This document shows positions 16,267 through 23,693 of a stretch of DNA of 25,573 bases, in pieces. This DNA is from Acidobacteriota bacterium (GTDB lineage: Bacteria > Acidobacteriota > Terriglobia > UBA7540), in the NCBI GenBank assembly GCA_003224635.1, contig QHZK01000029.1, positions 1 through 25,573 of the forward strand, written 5' to 3'. Below the pieces are notes generated by a model. It was given only the letters and a program-made list of their open reading frames with translations, did not search any database and was not told the origin of the DNA. Position 1 is the stretch's first letter. Each line of letters begins with the position of its first letter. The translations under genes and the position numbers were made by a program.

Positions 16267-17561
16267 CTACGCTTGGACTCTCAGCTCCGCCTTGTCCGCA
16301 TCCCAGAAAACCGGCTTCTTCTCTCGGTAAGAAATATTGGCCATGTGGCAGGCGACAGCGGTGCCGCAGCCGAAGTCCACGTTCTCGATGGGTTGCCGCC
16401 GGGTCTTGATCGACTCGAAGAAATTGCGGACGTGGTCCTCGGTACCCTCGGCGGTCTGCCGGAAGACCTGCCTCTTGCGATGGGGTTGCTTGTGGTACGT
16501 GCCGACATCCGCAAGGGGGTCATCCTTATGGGCGGCCACGAACTGCTCTCTCAAGTCGCGCGGCCAACTATCGAGAGGATAACCGTAGCTCCATTCGAGG
16601 TCGTAGGGAAGCAGCGTGGCGGAATCTCGCCGCCGTCGAAGTTCGAGACCAGGTTGGCCAGCACCACCACCTGGAATCTGCCGTAGTCATAAAGCGTGTT
16701 GTGAATGTCGGGAACGTCGCGGTCTCCCGTCCAGTGGTAGACGCCTCCGTAGGCCACGGCGCTCAGCGGATACTGCGCCTTCATCAAGTAATGGACGCGC
16801 GACAACAGGTGCACGTACTCGTCTCCGGCGATGCCTGTTCCGTAGTCCCACCAGTTGCGGAACTGGAAGAAGCGCGCGGCGTCAAAGGGGAGCTTGGGCG
16901 CGTTGCCCAGATAACGCTCCCAATCGATCGTCTGCGGCGAGGCGTCCGGCGGGACGGGGTATTTCCAGGCGCCGATGGGGTCGGGCCGGTAAATCTCGCA
17001 CTGCACGTTGTAGACGGTCCCGATCTCGCCGCTGTCGATCCACTCCTTTGCCTTGTGCGTGGACTGCATGCTCAGGCTCTGGCTGCCGACCTGGACCAGG
17101 CGCCCCGTGTCGCGGGAGACCTTGACCATTTCGAGCGCTTCCGGAATGCTGTGGGTCATGGGCTTTTCGCAGTAGACGTCCTTGCCCGCCTTCATGGCCT
17201 CGATGGCGATAGGCGCGTGCCAGTGGTCGGAGGTGGCAATCAGGACTGCGTCGACGTCCTTCCTGTCGAGCACCTCCCGGTAATCGCGCGTGACCGGCAC
17301 ATTAGGCAAAATCTCCTGCGCGCGGCGGAGGTGGCCGTCGTAGAGGTCGCAGGCTACGGCCACGTTCCCTCCCACGCGCAGCACGGACTGCATGTCTTCC
17401 TGCCCGCGTATCCCCGCTCCGATGATTCCCAAGGTGAGCTTTTCATTTGGGGAAACGCCCGTCTTGGACGACCTTGCGCCGGACCCCAGCCTGCTGGCTG
17501 CTGCCCCTGCCACCGTTCGCTCGATGAACTCTCGACGCGTGATGCTTCTTTCCGACTTCAT
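16267..17561 (-). pseudogene. Exported Gfo/Idh/MocA oxidoreductase, single frameshift
   Basis: NAD(P)-dependent sugar oxidoreductase with a Tat leader (ITRREFIERTVAG, R9-R10). The dinucleotide-binding motif GIIGAGIRGQ is at 45-54, followed by IATSDHWHAPIAIEAMKAGK and the catalytic CEKP (131-134). After EIPPRCFP (near 16605) the frame breaks. In the next frame the expected continuation YDLEWSYGYPLDSWPRDLRE is present and runs on through QFVAAHKDD to the stop at 16267. One missing base in the CCC run explains everything, and the repaired protein would have about 431 residues, normal for this group. ATG 17561 has AAGGAG 5 nt upstream. Such enzymes work with the DUF1080 and aldo/keto reductase families in glycoside oxidation. 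Either a sequencing error or a very recent inactivation. Confidence 0.87.
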
Positions 17562-17622
17562 CGTCGCTCCTTGTCAGTCATGAATCAGGGCAGACCGGGA
17601 TTATACGTCGAATGAAGCAAGG

Positions 17623-17726
17623 GTAGCCACGCCTGCCCGCAAAGCGAACGGGGCACGTCGTCTGTGCCGTCGGCTTTTGTTCTTTTCGATGAAGAGCCCA
17701 CGGCGCACAAATCATGCCGTGGCTAC
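17623..17726. repeat. Inverted repeat GTAGCCACG/CGTGGCTAC with inner G/C-rich stems
   Basis: GTAGCCACG (17623-17631) is mirrored by CGTGGCTAC (17718-17726). Between them lie GGGCACG...GTGCC-like and GGCGCAC...CCGTGG-like pieces that allow further pairing. The right end overlaps the stop codon of the MBL-fold gene, whose TAG is read from the repeat. This is a familiar type of dispersed element in acidobacterial genomes (from memory). Confidence 0.65.
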
Positions 17727-18670
17727 GCGCGGACCCATTTGACGGGACGCGACCCTCGCACGCTTCGGACCTTGTCGCGCGCTTCCAGCCGGTCCATGTG
17801 ACCCTTGACCGAAAACATGGCGAGGGTCCACGACTCCGGCGGCCAATCGCCCACTGCCGTTGCCACAGCGTCGATCAGTTCCTTCATGGTCAGCCCGGCC
17901 GGGTTTTTCTCAAGGCCGGCCAGGATGACCCGGTCGAAAAGCTCCACGGTCTGGCGCGACTCAGCAAGAAAGTCGCGGACCTGCTCGCCGCGCATCACGG
18001 GCCAGTGGCCCGAGTATAGGACGTCGATCGCCAAGCTCTCGAAATAGCGCAGCGTCGAAAGGTAGATGTCCACCCGATAGTAGGTGACGGGGATGGCCAT
18101 TCCCCCAGCCGCCTTGGGGCAGCCCCGCCCGTGTATCGCGTCGCCCACGAACGCGGCGCGATGCTGCCGGTCGTAGAACGCGAGGTGCCCCTGCGAGTGA
18201 CCCGGCACGTGGAGCACCTCCAGCTCCCAATCATCCCGCAGTCTTATTCGCTCCCCGCCCGTGAAGCATACGTCCATCTTGCGCGGCTTGCCGGCGTCCG
18301 GAGAAGGCTCGGGATCGAAGCCCACGTCGTGCTCCTCCTTAAGGAAGTTGTAGCGACGGTCATAGAGCGCGCGCGGATCCTCGACCAGAGCGCGATCGGC
18401 CTCGCCGCACGCGAGCCACGCGCGCGGCGCAAAGCGCTTGATGGCGTCATTGCCGCCCTGGTGATCGAGGTCCGCATGAGTGGTGACGGCGAGCGTCAGT
18501 TGCTCGGGCCGGATTTTGAGTCGGTCCATGTATGGGAAAATCGTCTTCTCCGGCGTCTCCGCAATGCCCGTGTCGGCGAGCGCGATGTTGTCGCCTACAA
18601 AAAGATACTGAAAGAGATTGCGGCCGCCATAGAGCGACTGGATTTGGTAGGCGCTTTTGTAAAGCTCCAT
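17723..18670 (-). CDS. MBL-fold metallo-hydrolase
   Basis: 315-residue metallo-beta-lactamase-fold hydrolase. The HxDxDH motif is intact as THADLDH (H65, D67, D69, H70). It is followed by LEVLHVPGHSQGHLAFYD with the third histidine, AAFVGDAIHG with the bridging aspartate, and VLYSGHWPVM with the last histidine. The first strands (NLFQYLFVGDNIALADTG) are typical. A C-terminal helical extension after residue 230, ending in a MFSVKGHMDRLEARDKV segment, resembles a winged-helix-like tail seen in lactamase_B proteins of the LACTB2 type. It is cytoplasmic, without a signal peptide. The substrate (thioester, lactone, RNA or other) cannot be told. The stop codon lies in a repeat. The gene is divergent from the ABC ATPase gene across 285 nt. 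Confidence 0.9.
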   Translation of the reverse strand: MELYKSAYQIQSLYGGRNLFQYLFVGDNIALADTGIAETPEKTIFPYMDRLKIRPEQLTLAVTTHADLDHQGGNDAIKRFAPRAWLACGEADRALVEDPRALYDRRYNFLKEEHDVGFDPEPSPDAGKPRKMDVCFTGGERIRLRDDWELEVLHVPGHSQGHLAFYDRQHRAAFVGDAIHGRGCPKAAGGMAIPVTYYRVDIYLSTLRYFESLAIDVLYSGHWPVMRGEQVRDFLAESRQTVELFDRVILAGLEKNPAGLTMKELIDAVATAVGDWPPESWTLAMFSVKGHMDRLEARDKVRSVRGSRPVKWVRA

Positions 18671-18955
18671 GGCCGTCCCGGCACAACCAAAGTGGTTCGT
18701 TGTGGACTTTTACACCAGTCTCGCCGCCGGGTCAATTCAAACAAGAGCAGACCCCCTGTAGCGAGGGTGCCCTCGCCGCTGAGCCGCTCATAATCCCCAG
18801 AGCGGCCGTGGGACATCGTCGCTGCAGCACGCGGTCCGCTAACCTTATCGCGTCTCTCTCAGTCTAAAGCTCTGGAACATTGCCCCGGTCGATTTTCGTA
18901 ATTAGAGGCATGGCGGAGAAGACTGCCCGCTGAGTTCGATCCCAGGGAGCCAAGC
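18671..18955. other. Divergent intergenic region with small palindrome
   Basis: The gap should hold promoters for the MBL-fold gene (minus) and the ABC ATPase (plus). The clearest structure is GCGAGGG-TG-CCCTCGC at 18761-18776, part of a TGTAGCGAGGGTGCCCTCGC element. No coding frame with family motifs and no sure -10/-35 pair were found. Confidence 0.5.
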
Positions 18956-19678
18956 ATGAACACAGCGTCCGAGCCCTTGATACAGTTGAAAGGAGTGACC
19001 AAGGTTTTCTACACGGATGAAGTGGAAACTCACGCCCTCTCGGGCGTTCACCTCGAAATTAACCGAGGAGAATACGTCTCGATTGAGGGCCCCTCAGGCT
19101 GCGGCAAGTCGACGCTTCTCGCCATCCTCGGGCTGCTTGACTCCCCGACGGAGGGCGCCTATCGGGTGAACGGTGCGCCGGTCGAGGGCCTCGACCACGC
19201 CGGGCGTGCCCGCAAGCGCAACCGGGAAATTGGGTTCATCTTTCAGAGCTTCAATCTGATCGGCGACCTTACCGTGTTTGAGAACGTGGAGCTTCCCCTG
19301 ACCTACCGAGGCACGACCGCCGGCGAGCGCGTCAAACGGGTGCGTGAGGCGCTGGAAAAGGTGGGCATGTCGCACCGCGCGAGGCACCTGCCCAGCCAGC
19401 TCTCCGGCGGCCAGCAACAGCGGGTGGCTGTGGCCCGGGCGCTGGTGGGTCAGCCTTCGATCCTGCTCGCCGATGAACCGACCGGCAATCTGGATTCCAA
19501 AAACGGCGAAGCGGTAATGGAGCTCTTGCGCGAGCTACACCGTGAAGGCTCGACGATCTGCATGGTGACCCACGATCCCCGCTTCGCCAGGCACGCCGAC
19601 CGCTCCGTGCGCCTTTTCGACGGCCGCATCGTCGAGGAAGACGTGAAGCGCGACGAGCTGTCCGCCGTCAGTGGCTAG
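18956..19678 (+). CDS. ABC transporter ATP-binding protein, LolD/MacB type
   Basis: 240-residue ATPase with every motif intact: Walker A GPSGCGKST (45-53), Q-loop glutamine Q97, signature LSGGQ (149-153), Walker B ILLADEPTG (169-177) and the H-switch in CMVTHDP. The sequence style (GYVxIEGPSGCGKSTLL-like opening, LADEPTGNLDS) is that of the LolD/MacB/FtsE branch, which pairs with FtsX-like permeases in lipoprotein release or mechanotransmission. No such permease follows; the next genes are convergent and of a different ABC class. It is therefore an orphan here, and its partner may be elsewhere. ATG 18956 has a GGGAG about 6 nt upstream. Its stop is 2 nt before a 7-mer array. Confidence 0.93.
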   Translation: MNTASEPLIQLKGVTKVFYTDEVETHALSGVHLEINRGEYVSIEGPSGCGKSTLLAILGLLDSPTEGAYRVNGAPVEGLDHAGRARKRNREIGFIFQSFNLIGDLTVFENVELPLTYRGTTAGERVKRVREALEKVGMSHRARHLPSQLSGGQQQRVAVARALVGQPSILLADEPTGNLDSKNGEAVMELLRELHREGSTICMVTHDPRFARHADRSVRLFDGRIVEEDVKRDELSAVSG

Positions 19679-19680
19679 AC

Positions 19681-19708
19681 TCGTCACTTGTCACTTGCCA
19701 CTCGTCAC
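19681..19708. repeat. 7-mer array (TYGTCAC family), single arm
   Basis: Four consecutive 7-mers, TCGTCAC, TTGTCAC, TTGCCAC and TCGTCAC, fill the 36-nt gap between the convergent ABC ATPase and ABC-2 permease genes, with a decayed unit toward 19717. Unlike the other two long arrays it has no inverted arm. Confidence 0.75.
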
Positions 19709-19714
19709 TGTTCT

Positions 19715-20542
19715 TCACAGGTCCCGCCGGCCGAAGCGGCGGATCGCCAAGGCGAGGGCCATCGCGACGTAGACGGCGGCGTATCCCACCATGGCGAGGC
19801 TCGGAGTCGAGGCGTTGCTGAAAGGCGAGATGCCCAGCGCGCCCACCAGCGGCGACTGCATCTCGTAAGCCGCTCGCCGCCACAGCGACTCGCTCGGCAT
19901 GATGATGCTCGCCACCACGCCGACCGTGACCGCGCGCGGACTGTGCAGCTCCGCTCCCACTTGCTCGATCCAGCCGCCCATGAAGGCCAAGCCGTGCAGT
20001 CCCAGCGCCAGGACCCCGTTGGTAAGGGTGGAGAAGGTGGTGCCGAAAAGGAAGGTGACGGTGAGGAGCAGCAGGCTTTCGAGCAGAATCAGACTCATAC
20101 CGCGCACGAGGTGCCGAGCCGTGTAACCGGTCAGAACGTAGGTCACGGCAGCCGTGCCACCCACCATCAGAATGATGTAGGCGGTGAGCATCCCCACGAA
20201 ACCCAACCATTTTCCAACCAGCACTTGCCAGCGGCTGATCGGCTTCGTCGCCACCGCGTGGATGGTGCCGGAGGAGATTTCGCCCGAAAGCGTATCAACG
20301 GAGGTGAGCACGGTCATCGTCACGGTCAGCAGATCGACGGCGTAAAAACCCATCATCAGCATGGCGTTCAGGACCTGGCGACGGATGAGCACGGAGCGCG
20401 CCGTGAAGTCCTTCATGTGATAGTGGAGCCCCGTGCCGAACAAAGCGAGAAACGCGAGGCCCGCCAGCAGAGCCATCCAGAGCAATTTCTTTCGAGCGGC
20501 CTCGCGAAACGTCACGCCCGCGAGGATCCACGCGCCCATCAC
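19715..20542 (-). CDS. ABC-2 type transporter permease
   Basis: 275-residue membrane protein with about six transmembrane segments (for example LLWMALLAGLAFLALFGTGL, AYIILMVGGTAAVTYVLTGY, LILLESLLLLTVTFLFGTTF). It carries the ABC-2/NosY-like coupling signature LSGEISSGTIHAVATKPISR followed by WQVLVGKWLGF. Its start overlaps the stop of the ATPase gene upstream by 4 nt (ATGA, 20539-20542), so the two are translationally coupled and form one exporter. The transported compound is unknown; drugs, lipids or sugar polymers are typical for ABC-2 systems. Its stop falls in the decayed end of a 7-mer array. Confidence 0.9.
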   Translation of the reverse strand: MMGAWILAGVTFREAARKKLLWMALLAGLAFLALFGTGLHYHMKDFTARSVLIRRQVLNAMLMMGFYAVDLLTVTMTVLTSVDTLSGEISSGTIHAVATKPISRWQVLVGKWLGFVGMLTAYIILMVGGTAAVTYVLTGYTARHLVRGMSLILLESLLLLTVTFLFGTTFSTLTNGVLALGLHGLAFMGGWIEQVGAELHSPRAVTVGVVASIIMPSESLWRRAAYEMQSPLVGALGISPFSNASTPSLAMVGYAAVYVAMALALAIRRFGRRDL

Positions 20543-21465
20543 AGACCTCCGTCACTGCCCACGATCTCGAGGAACAGTTCCTCGAGCGACTGTCGCTCCG
20601 GCGTGAACTCGTAGACGTCGGCGCCCTGCGCGACGAGATAGCGCAGCACGTCGGGCAATACGTCCGCGTCGGCCACGCGGAACGTCAGGCGCTCGCCGTC
20701 GAGGGCCACCGCGGTCGCCCACAGCGCAAGCCCTCGGGCGACGTCGACCGGAAGCTTCCGCGCGCGCACCGCGACCGAGGTCTCGCCGTCGAGCAATGCC
20801 TCAAGCTCGCGCGTCTCCAGAACCTCTCCATGTTGAATGAAGGCTACGCGGTCGCAGGTGCGCTCGACCTCGCTCAGCAGGTGCGAATTGAGCAGCACGG
20901 TGGCGCCCCGCTCGCGCTGAGCCTTAATGATCTCGCGCACCAGCCGCCTGCCACCGGGGTCGAGGCCGGAAGTCGGCTCGTCCAGGAAGATGAGCTCGGG
21001 GTCGCTCAAGAGCGCCTGCGCCAGCCCGATGCGCTGCAGCATGCCCTTCGAGAAATGGCGCAGTTGCTTGTCACGGTGTAGCGCGAGGCCGACGAGGTCC
21101 AGGAGCTCCGGCACGCGCTCGCGCAACCTGGCGGCGGGCATTCCGTAGAGGCGGCCGTGCAGCCGGAGAAGCTCGGCGGGCGTGAGCCAGTCGTAAAAAC
21201 GGAAGTGCTCGGGCAGGAAGCCGATCTTGCGGCGGGTCTCGACGTCTCCTACCGGATGGCCGAGGAGCAGGGCGTCCCCGGCGGTCGGCGCCACGAGGCC
21301 CAGCAGCATCTTTACTGAGGTGCTCTTGCCCGCTCCGTTAGGGCCCAGAAACCCGAACACCTCGCCGCGACGCACCTCGAGCAACAGGCTGCGCACGGCG
21401 ACCTTTTCGCCGAAGACTTTGCGCAGTCCCCGAGTTTCGATGGCGAGGCTGTTGCTGGCCGTCAG
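20539..21465 (-). CDS. ABC transporter ATP-binding protein of ABC-2 exporter; start unclear
   Basis: ATPase with Walker A LGPNGAGKST, signature HFSKGMLQRIGLAQAL (SKGMLQ rather than SGGQ, common in ABC-2 exporters), Walker B LIFLDEPTSGLD and H-switch LLNSHLLSE. A C-terminal domain of about 90 residues follows (FRVADADVLPDVLRYLV, LEELFLEIV). The only standard start codon is GTG 21396. However, the frame upstream encodes AIETRGLRKVFGEKVAV, the normal first strand and A-loop of such ATPases, so the true N-terminus must lie further upstream. No ATG, GTG or TTG is available there. CTG 21465 is the likeliest start (308 aa), with no evident Shine-Dalgarno. A 7-mer array begins 22 nt beyond it. It is coupled to the permease by an ATGA overlap. 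Confidence 0.88.
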   Translation of the reverse strand: MTASNSLAIETRGLRKVFGEKVAVRSLLLEVRRGEVFGFLGPNGAGKSTSVKMLLGLVAPTAGDALLLGHPVGDVETRRKIGFLPEHFRFYDWLTPAELLRLHGRLYGMPAARLRERVPELLDLVGLALHRDKQLRHFSKGMLQRIGLAQALLSDPELIFLDEPTSGLDPGGRRLVREIIKAQRERGATVLLNSHLLSEVERTCDRVAFIQHGEVLETRELEALLDGETSVAVRARKLPVDVARGLALWATAVALDGERLTFRVADADVLPDVLRYLVAQGADVYEFTPERQSLEELFLEIVGSDGGL

Positions 21466-21486
21466 CGGTTGACACCCACTAGCAAA

Positions 21487-21653
21487 CAGAAGGCAGAAAG
21501 CAGAAGGCAGAAAGCAAGCCCTGGATGGAAAGAAAGCGAGGTCTGCCGACTGCCTGGGGTTCGTACCGCTGACTGCTTTCTGCCTTCTGCTTTCTGCCTT
21601 CTGCTTTCTGCCTACTGCCTACTGCTTTCTGCCTTCTCCTTTCTGCCTTACTG
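21487..21653. repeat. Inverted 7-mer array (CAGAARG family)
   Basis: The left arm has four units: CAGAAGG, CAGAAAG, CAGAAGG, CAGAAAG (21487-21514). The right arm, from 21576, has ten 7-mers alternating mostly CTTTCTG and CCTTCTG with two CCTACTG, plus a last 8-nt unit to 21653. The arms are complementary and could form a hairpin of at least 28 bp around a loop of about 60 nt. The array fills the gap between the anti-sigma gene, whose TAA stop (21648-21650) lies in the last unit, and the ABC ATPase. Confidence 0.9.
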
Positions 21654-22868
21654 CAGCGAGTCCGCGAGCGCCACGGCGGTCGCCGCGTCGCCCCGGCCGA
21701 CCAGCGAGTGGATGACGCCGTTCTTCACCCAGAGCAGATTATATCCCGCCGGGCGCCGTCCCCATTGAGGTCTGTTGATGAAGGTCCCTTGGACGCCGTC
21801 GACTTCGACCGTCTGGTAGGATGTCGCGTCACGCGGGATGGGAATGACCAGGGTCGAAGTCCAGTCTACCGTCTGGCAAAACGCGTGGGCCGCATCCGCG
21901 CTCATTCCGGCGAGCTGCAGGCCCGCCTCAGCAACCTGGGCGATATTGAGATCGGGCGGAACGCTCACCGTGGGGCTGGGAACCTGCGCCAGGAACGTGC
22001 AGCCCTGAGCCTCGGGTCCCTTCGGGGCCGAGTCCGGCGCCGCTTCGCCGCCGCGTCCTCCCGGAGCCGGTCGGTCCGACTTCGGCTCGGCGCAATTGCC
22101 ATAGCGAACGAAGGCCGCCTTCGGAACATGGACGGCGATCGTCGCTCCGTCGAGCGCCTCTGGGAGCTGAAGGTCTGGCCGTCCAGCTTCGTCGAGGATG
22201 GCCTGTAAGCGGTCCCGGTTGAGCGTCATGTGGAAGGCGCCCTCGCCCTCGACGCTCAATTGCGGCTGCTCGGAGAGGCCCGTGAGCGCGCGGACCGGGA
22301 ACCCGGCGAGTTGGCTGGCCTCGTCCACGCTCGAAACGTGCTGCGGTTTCCCTGGGTCCATAGTGACGACGAGGTTGTCCGACATCAGCCTACCAATCGA
22401 TCTACCCTTGTCGTCGCCCTTGCGCCCGGAGGAGAGGACTTCGGGGTCGATGGTCACCACAGCAATCTTCTGGACGCGCAGCATGGCCAGAATTTTTTGG
22501 CCCCAGCCGCGCGCCGGCGCAAAGCTCAGGAAAACGGCAACGGCGGCCAGTGCCGCAACCGCTCCCCAGACCGGCCGTAGCCGCCTCGCGAAAAGCCTGC
22601 CCGCCAACGAGGGGGCTTGCGCCGGCGGTTCCGCGTGCTCGGCCCTGAAGCGGGCGAAGGCTGTTCGCGCCTCGCCCGGCGCCTCCGAAGGCAGCGGATC
22701 GAGCGCGGAAAGAGCGCCACGCACGCGCTCCGCTTCGACAGCGATGGCCTCCGCCCGGCGGCGACAGTCAGGGCACGCGGCCAGATGATTCTGGGCTTCA
22801 AGCGACTCGACCTCGCTCAGCTCTCCGTCGAGCTTGGCCCGCAAAACCCCGTCTGTAAGGCACGTCAT
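21648..22868 (-). CDS. Membrane anti-sigma factor with zinc-finger (ZAS) domain
   Basis: 406-residue anti-sigma factor. The N-terminal zinc-binding motif is H28-x3-C32-x2-C35 in NHLAACPDC. A single transmembrane segment lies at about 100-117 (WGAVAALAAVAVFLSFA). The large outer part (about 290 residues) has DUF4367-like character near the C-terminus (TVEVDGVQGTFINRP, YNLLWVKNGVIHSLVGRG) and a proline/glycine-rich linker in its middle. The cytoplasmic domain would hold the co-encoded ECF sigma factor until an envelope signal reaches the outer part. It starts at ATG 22868, overlapping the sigma stop by 4 nt (ATGA, 22865-22868), so expression is coupled. Its TAA stop is created by the 7-mer array. 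Confidence 0.92.
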   Translation of the reverse strand: MTCLTDGVLRAKLDGELSEVESLEAQNHLAACPDCRRRAEAIAVEAERVRGALSALDPLPSEAPGEARTAFARFRAEHAEPPAQAPSLAGRLFARRLRPVWGAVAALAAVAVFLSFAPARGWGQKILAMLRVQKIAVVTIDPEVLSSGRKGDDKGRSIGRLMSDNLVVTMDPGKPQHVSSVDEASQLAGFPVRALTGLSEQPQLSVEGEGAFHMTLNRDRLQAILDEAGRPDLQLPEALDGATIAVHVPKAAFVRYGNCAEPKSDRPAPGGRGGEAAPDSAPKGPEAQGCTFLAQVPSPTVSVPPDLNIAQVAEAGLQLAGMSADAAHAFCQTVDWTSTLVIPIPRDATSYQTVEVDGVQGTFINRPQWGRRPAGYNLLWVKNGVIHSLVGRGDAATAVALADSLQ

Positions 22869-23419
22869 GATTCCTCCTCGCGTCCATACGCTTCGAGGTA
22901 ACTCTTCTGAAACTCGGCTTCCGCCCGCGCCAGCATGGTCCCGACAGAACCGCCCTTAACGCCGAGAATTTCCGCCAGTTCTTTGTACGAAAAGCCGCTC
23001 GCGCGCAAGATCAGGACCTGCGCCTGCGCGGGCTTGAGGCGCGCCAGAACCGCCCGCACACGACTGCGCTTTTCCGCGCGCAGGACGTCATCCAGCGGGT
23101 CGGCAGCCGCCCCTGTTTCGAGCGCCATGCGCGCAGCAGCGTCTTCGTATTGTCTGCGCCGGGCGCCGGCGCGCAAGGCGTCGATGCCGAGGTTCGTCGC
23201 CGCGCGGTACAACCAACCAGCCACGTTCCCGTCCCGGCTCGGAAGCAGGCCCTGGCGGTACAGCCTCAAGAACACGTCGTTGGCAAGCTCCTCCGCCCGC
23301 GTGCGATCGCCGAGCAGGCGGAACAGTACGCCGACGGTCCGGGAGTAGTTCCCAAGGTAGAGCTCCTCGAACGCGGCGTCCGCCCAGCTCGAACCCTCGG
23401 TTTCGCGCCCCTGGCTCAT
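22865..23419 (-). CDS. ECF-type RNA polymerase sigma factor
   Basis: 184-residue sigma-70 family protein of the extracytoplasmic function type. Region 2 is visible in EELYLGNYSRTVGVLFRLLG and AEELANDVFLRLYRQGL with WLYRAATNLGIDALR. Region 4 follows as LKPAQAQVLILRASGFSYKE and LAEILGVKGGSVGTMLARAE. No extra C-terminal domain is present. The frame is open from 23521, but the residues before ATG 23419 do not look like an ECF N-terminus, so this start is preferred; GTG 23455 is an alternative. It is the first gene of a likely four-gene unit (sigma, anti-sigma, ABC ATPase, permease), and such factors usually transcribe their own operon. No confident promoter was found upstream. Confidence 0.92.
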   Translation of the reverse strand: MSQGRETEGSSWADAAFEELYLGNYSRTVGVLFRLLGDRTRAEELANDVFLRLYRQGLLPSRDGNVAGWLYRAATNLGIDALRAGARRRQYEDAAARMALETGAAADPLDDVLRAEKRSRVRAVLARLKPAQAQVLILRASGFSYKELAEILGVKGGSVGTMLARAEAEFQKSYLEAYGREEES

Positions 23420-23621
23420 TTCGCCCGCTATGCCGTGCGCTGCACCCACGATCACCGGGGACCCCCGTCTTGAGCTGCACCCTCTGATGGTAAAACGTCT
23501 CCCGGCTCGAGAATGTGACAAGCAGCCCGTATTTGATCGATTCTACCTGTTAACTCGCTTCGATTGATTTATGGCAACCGGGCGGGAGGCGTAACAGGGG
23601 TGCCGAAAGCCCTTTCAGGCC

Positions 23622-23680
23622 GTGTTATTCCGAGCCCAGCGAGAGCCTGCCCTGAGCATGCCGAAGGGAATCTCGCTCTG
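23622..23680. repeat. Composite extragenic repeat, one element inside another
   Basis: TGTTATTCCGAGCCCAGCGAG and GGAATCTCGCT look like the two halves of a common dispersed repeat. They are separated by AGCCTGCCCTGAGCATGCCG and AAG, which contains the palindrome-like CCCTGAGCATGCCGAAGGG of another repeat type. It lies between the DUF4153 gene and the sigma gene. Confidence 0.5.
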
Positions 23681-23693
23681 AAACTGTAGCACT

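Noticed and set aside
19688..20614. 308-residue open frame on the plus strand, rich in His, Gln and Arg
   Set aside because: It is antisense to the permease and has the amino-acid composition of a shadow frame.
21487..21653. CRISPR array
   Set aside because: Units are 7 bp, contiguous and without spacers, and the arms are inverted. No cas gene is present.
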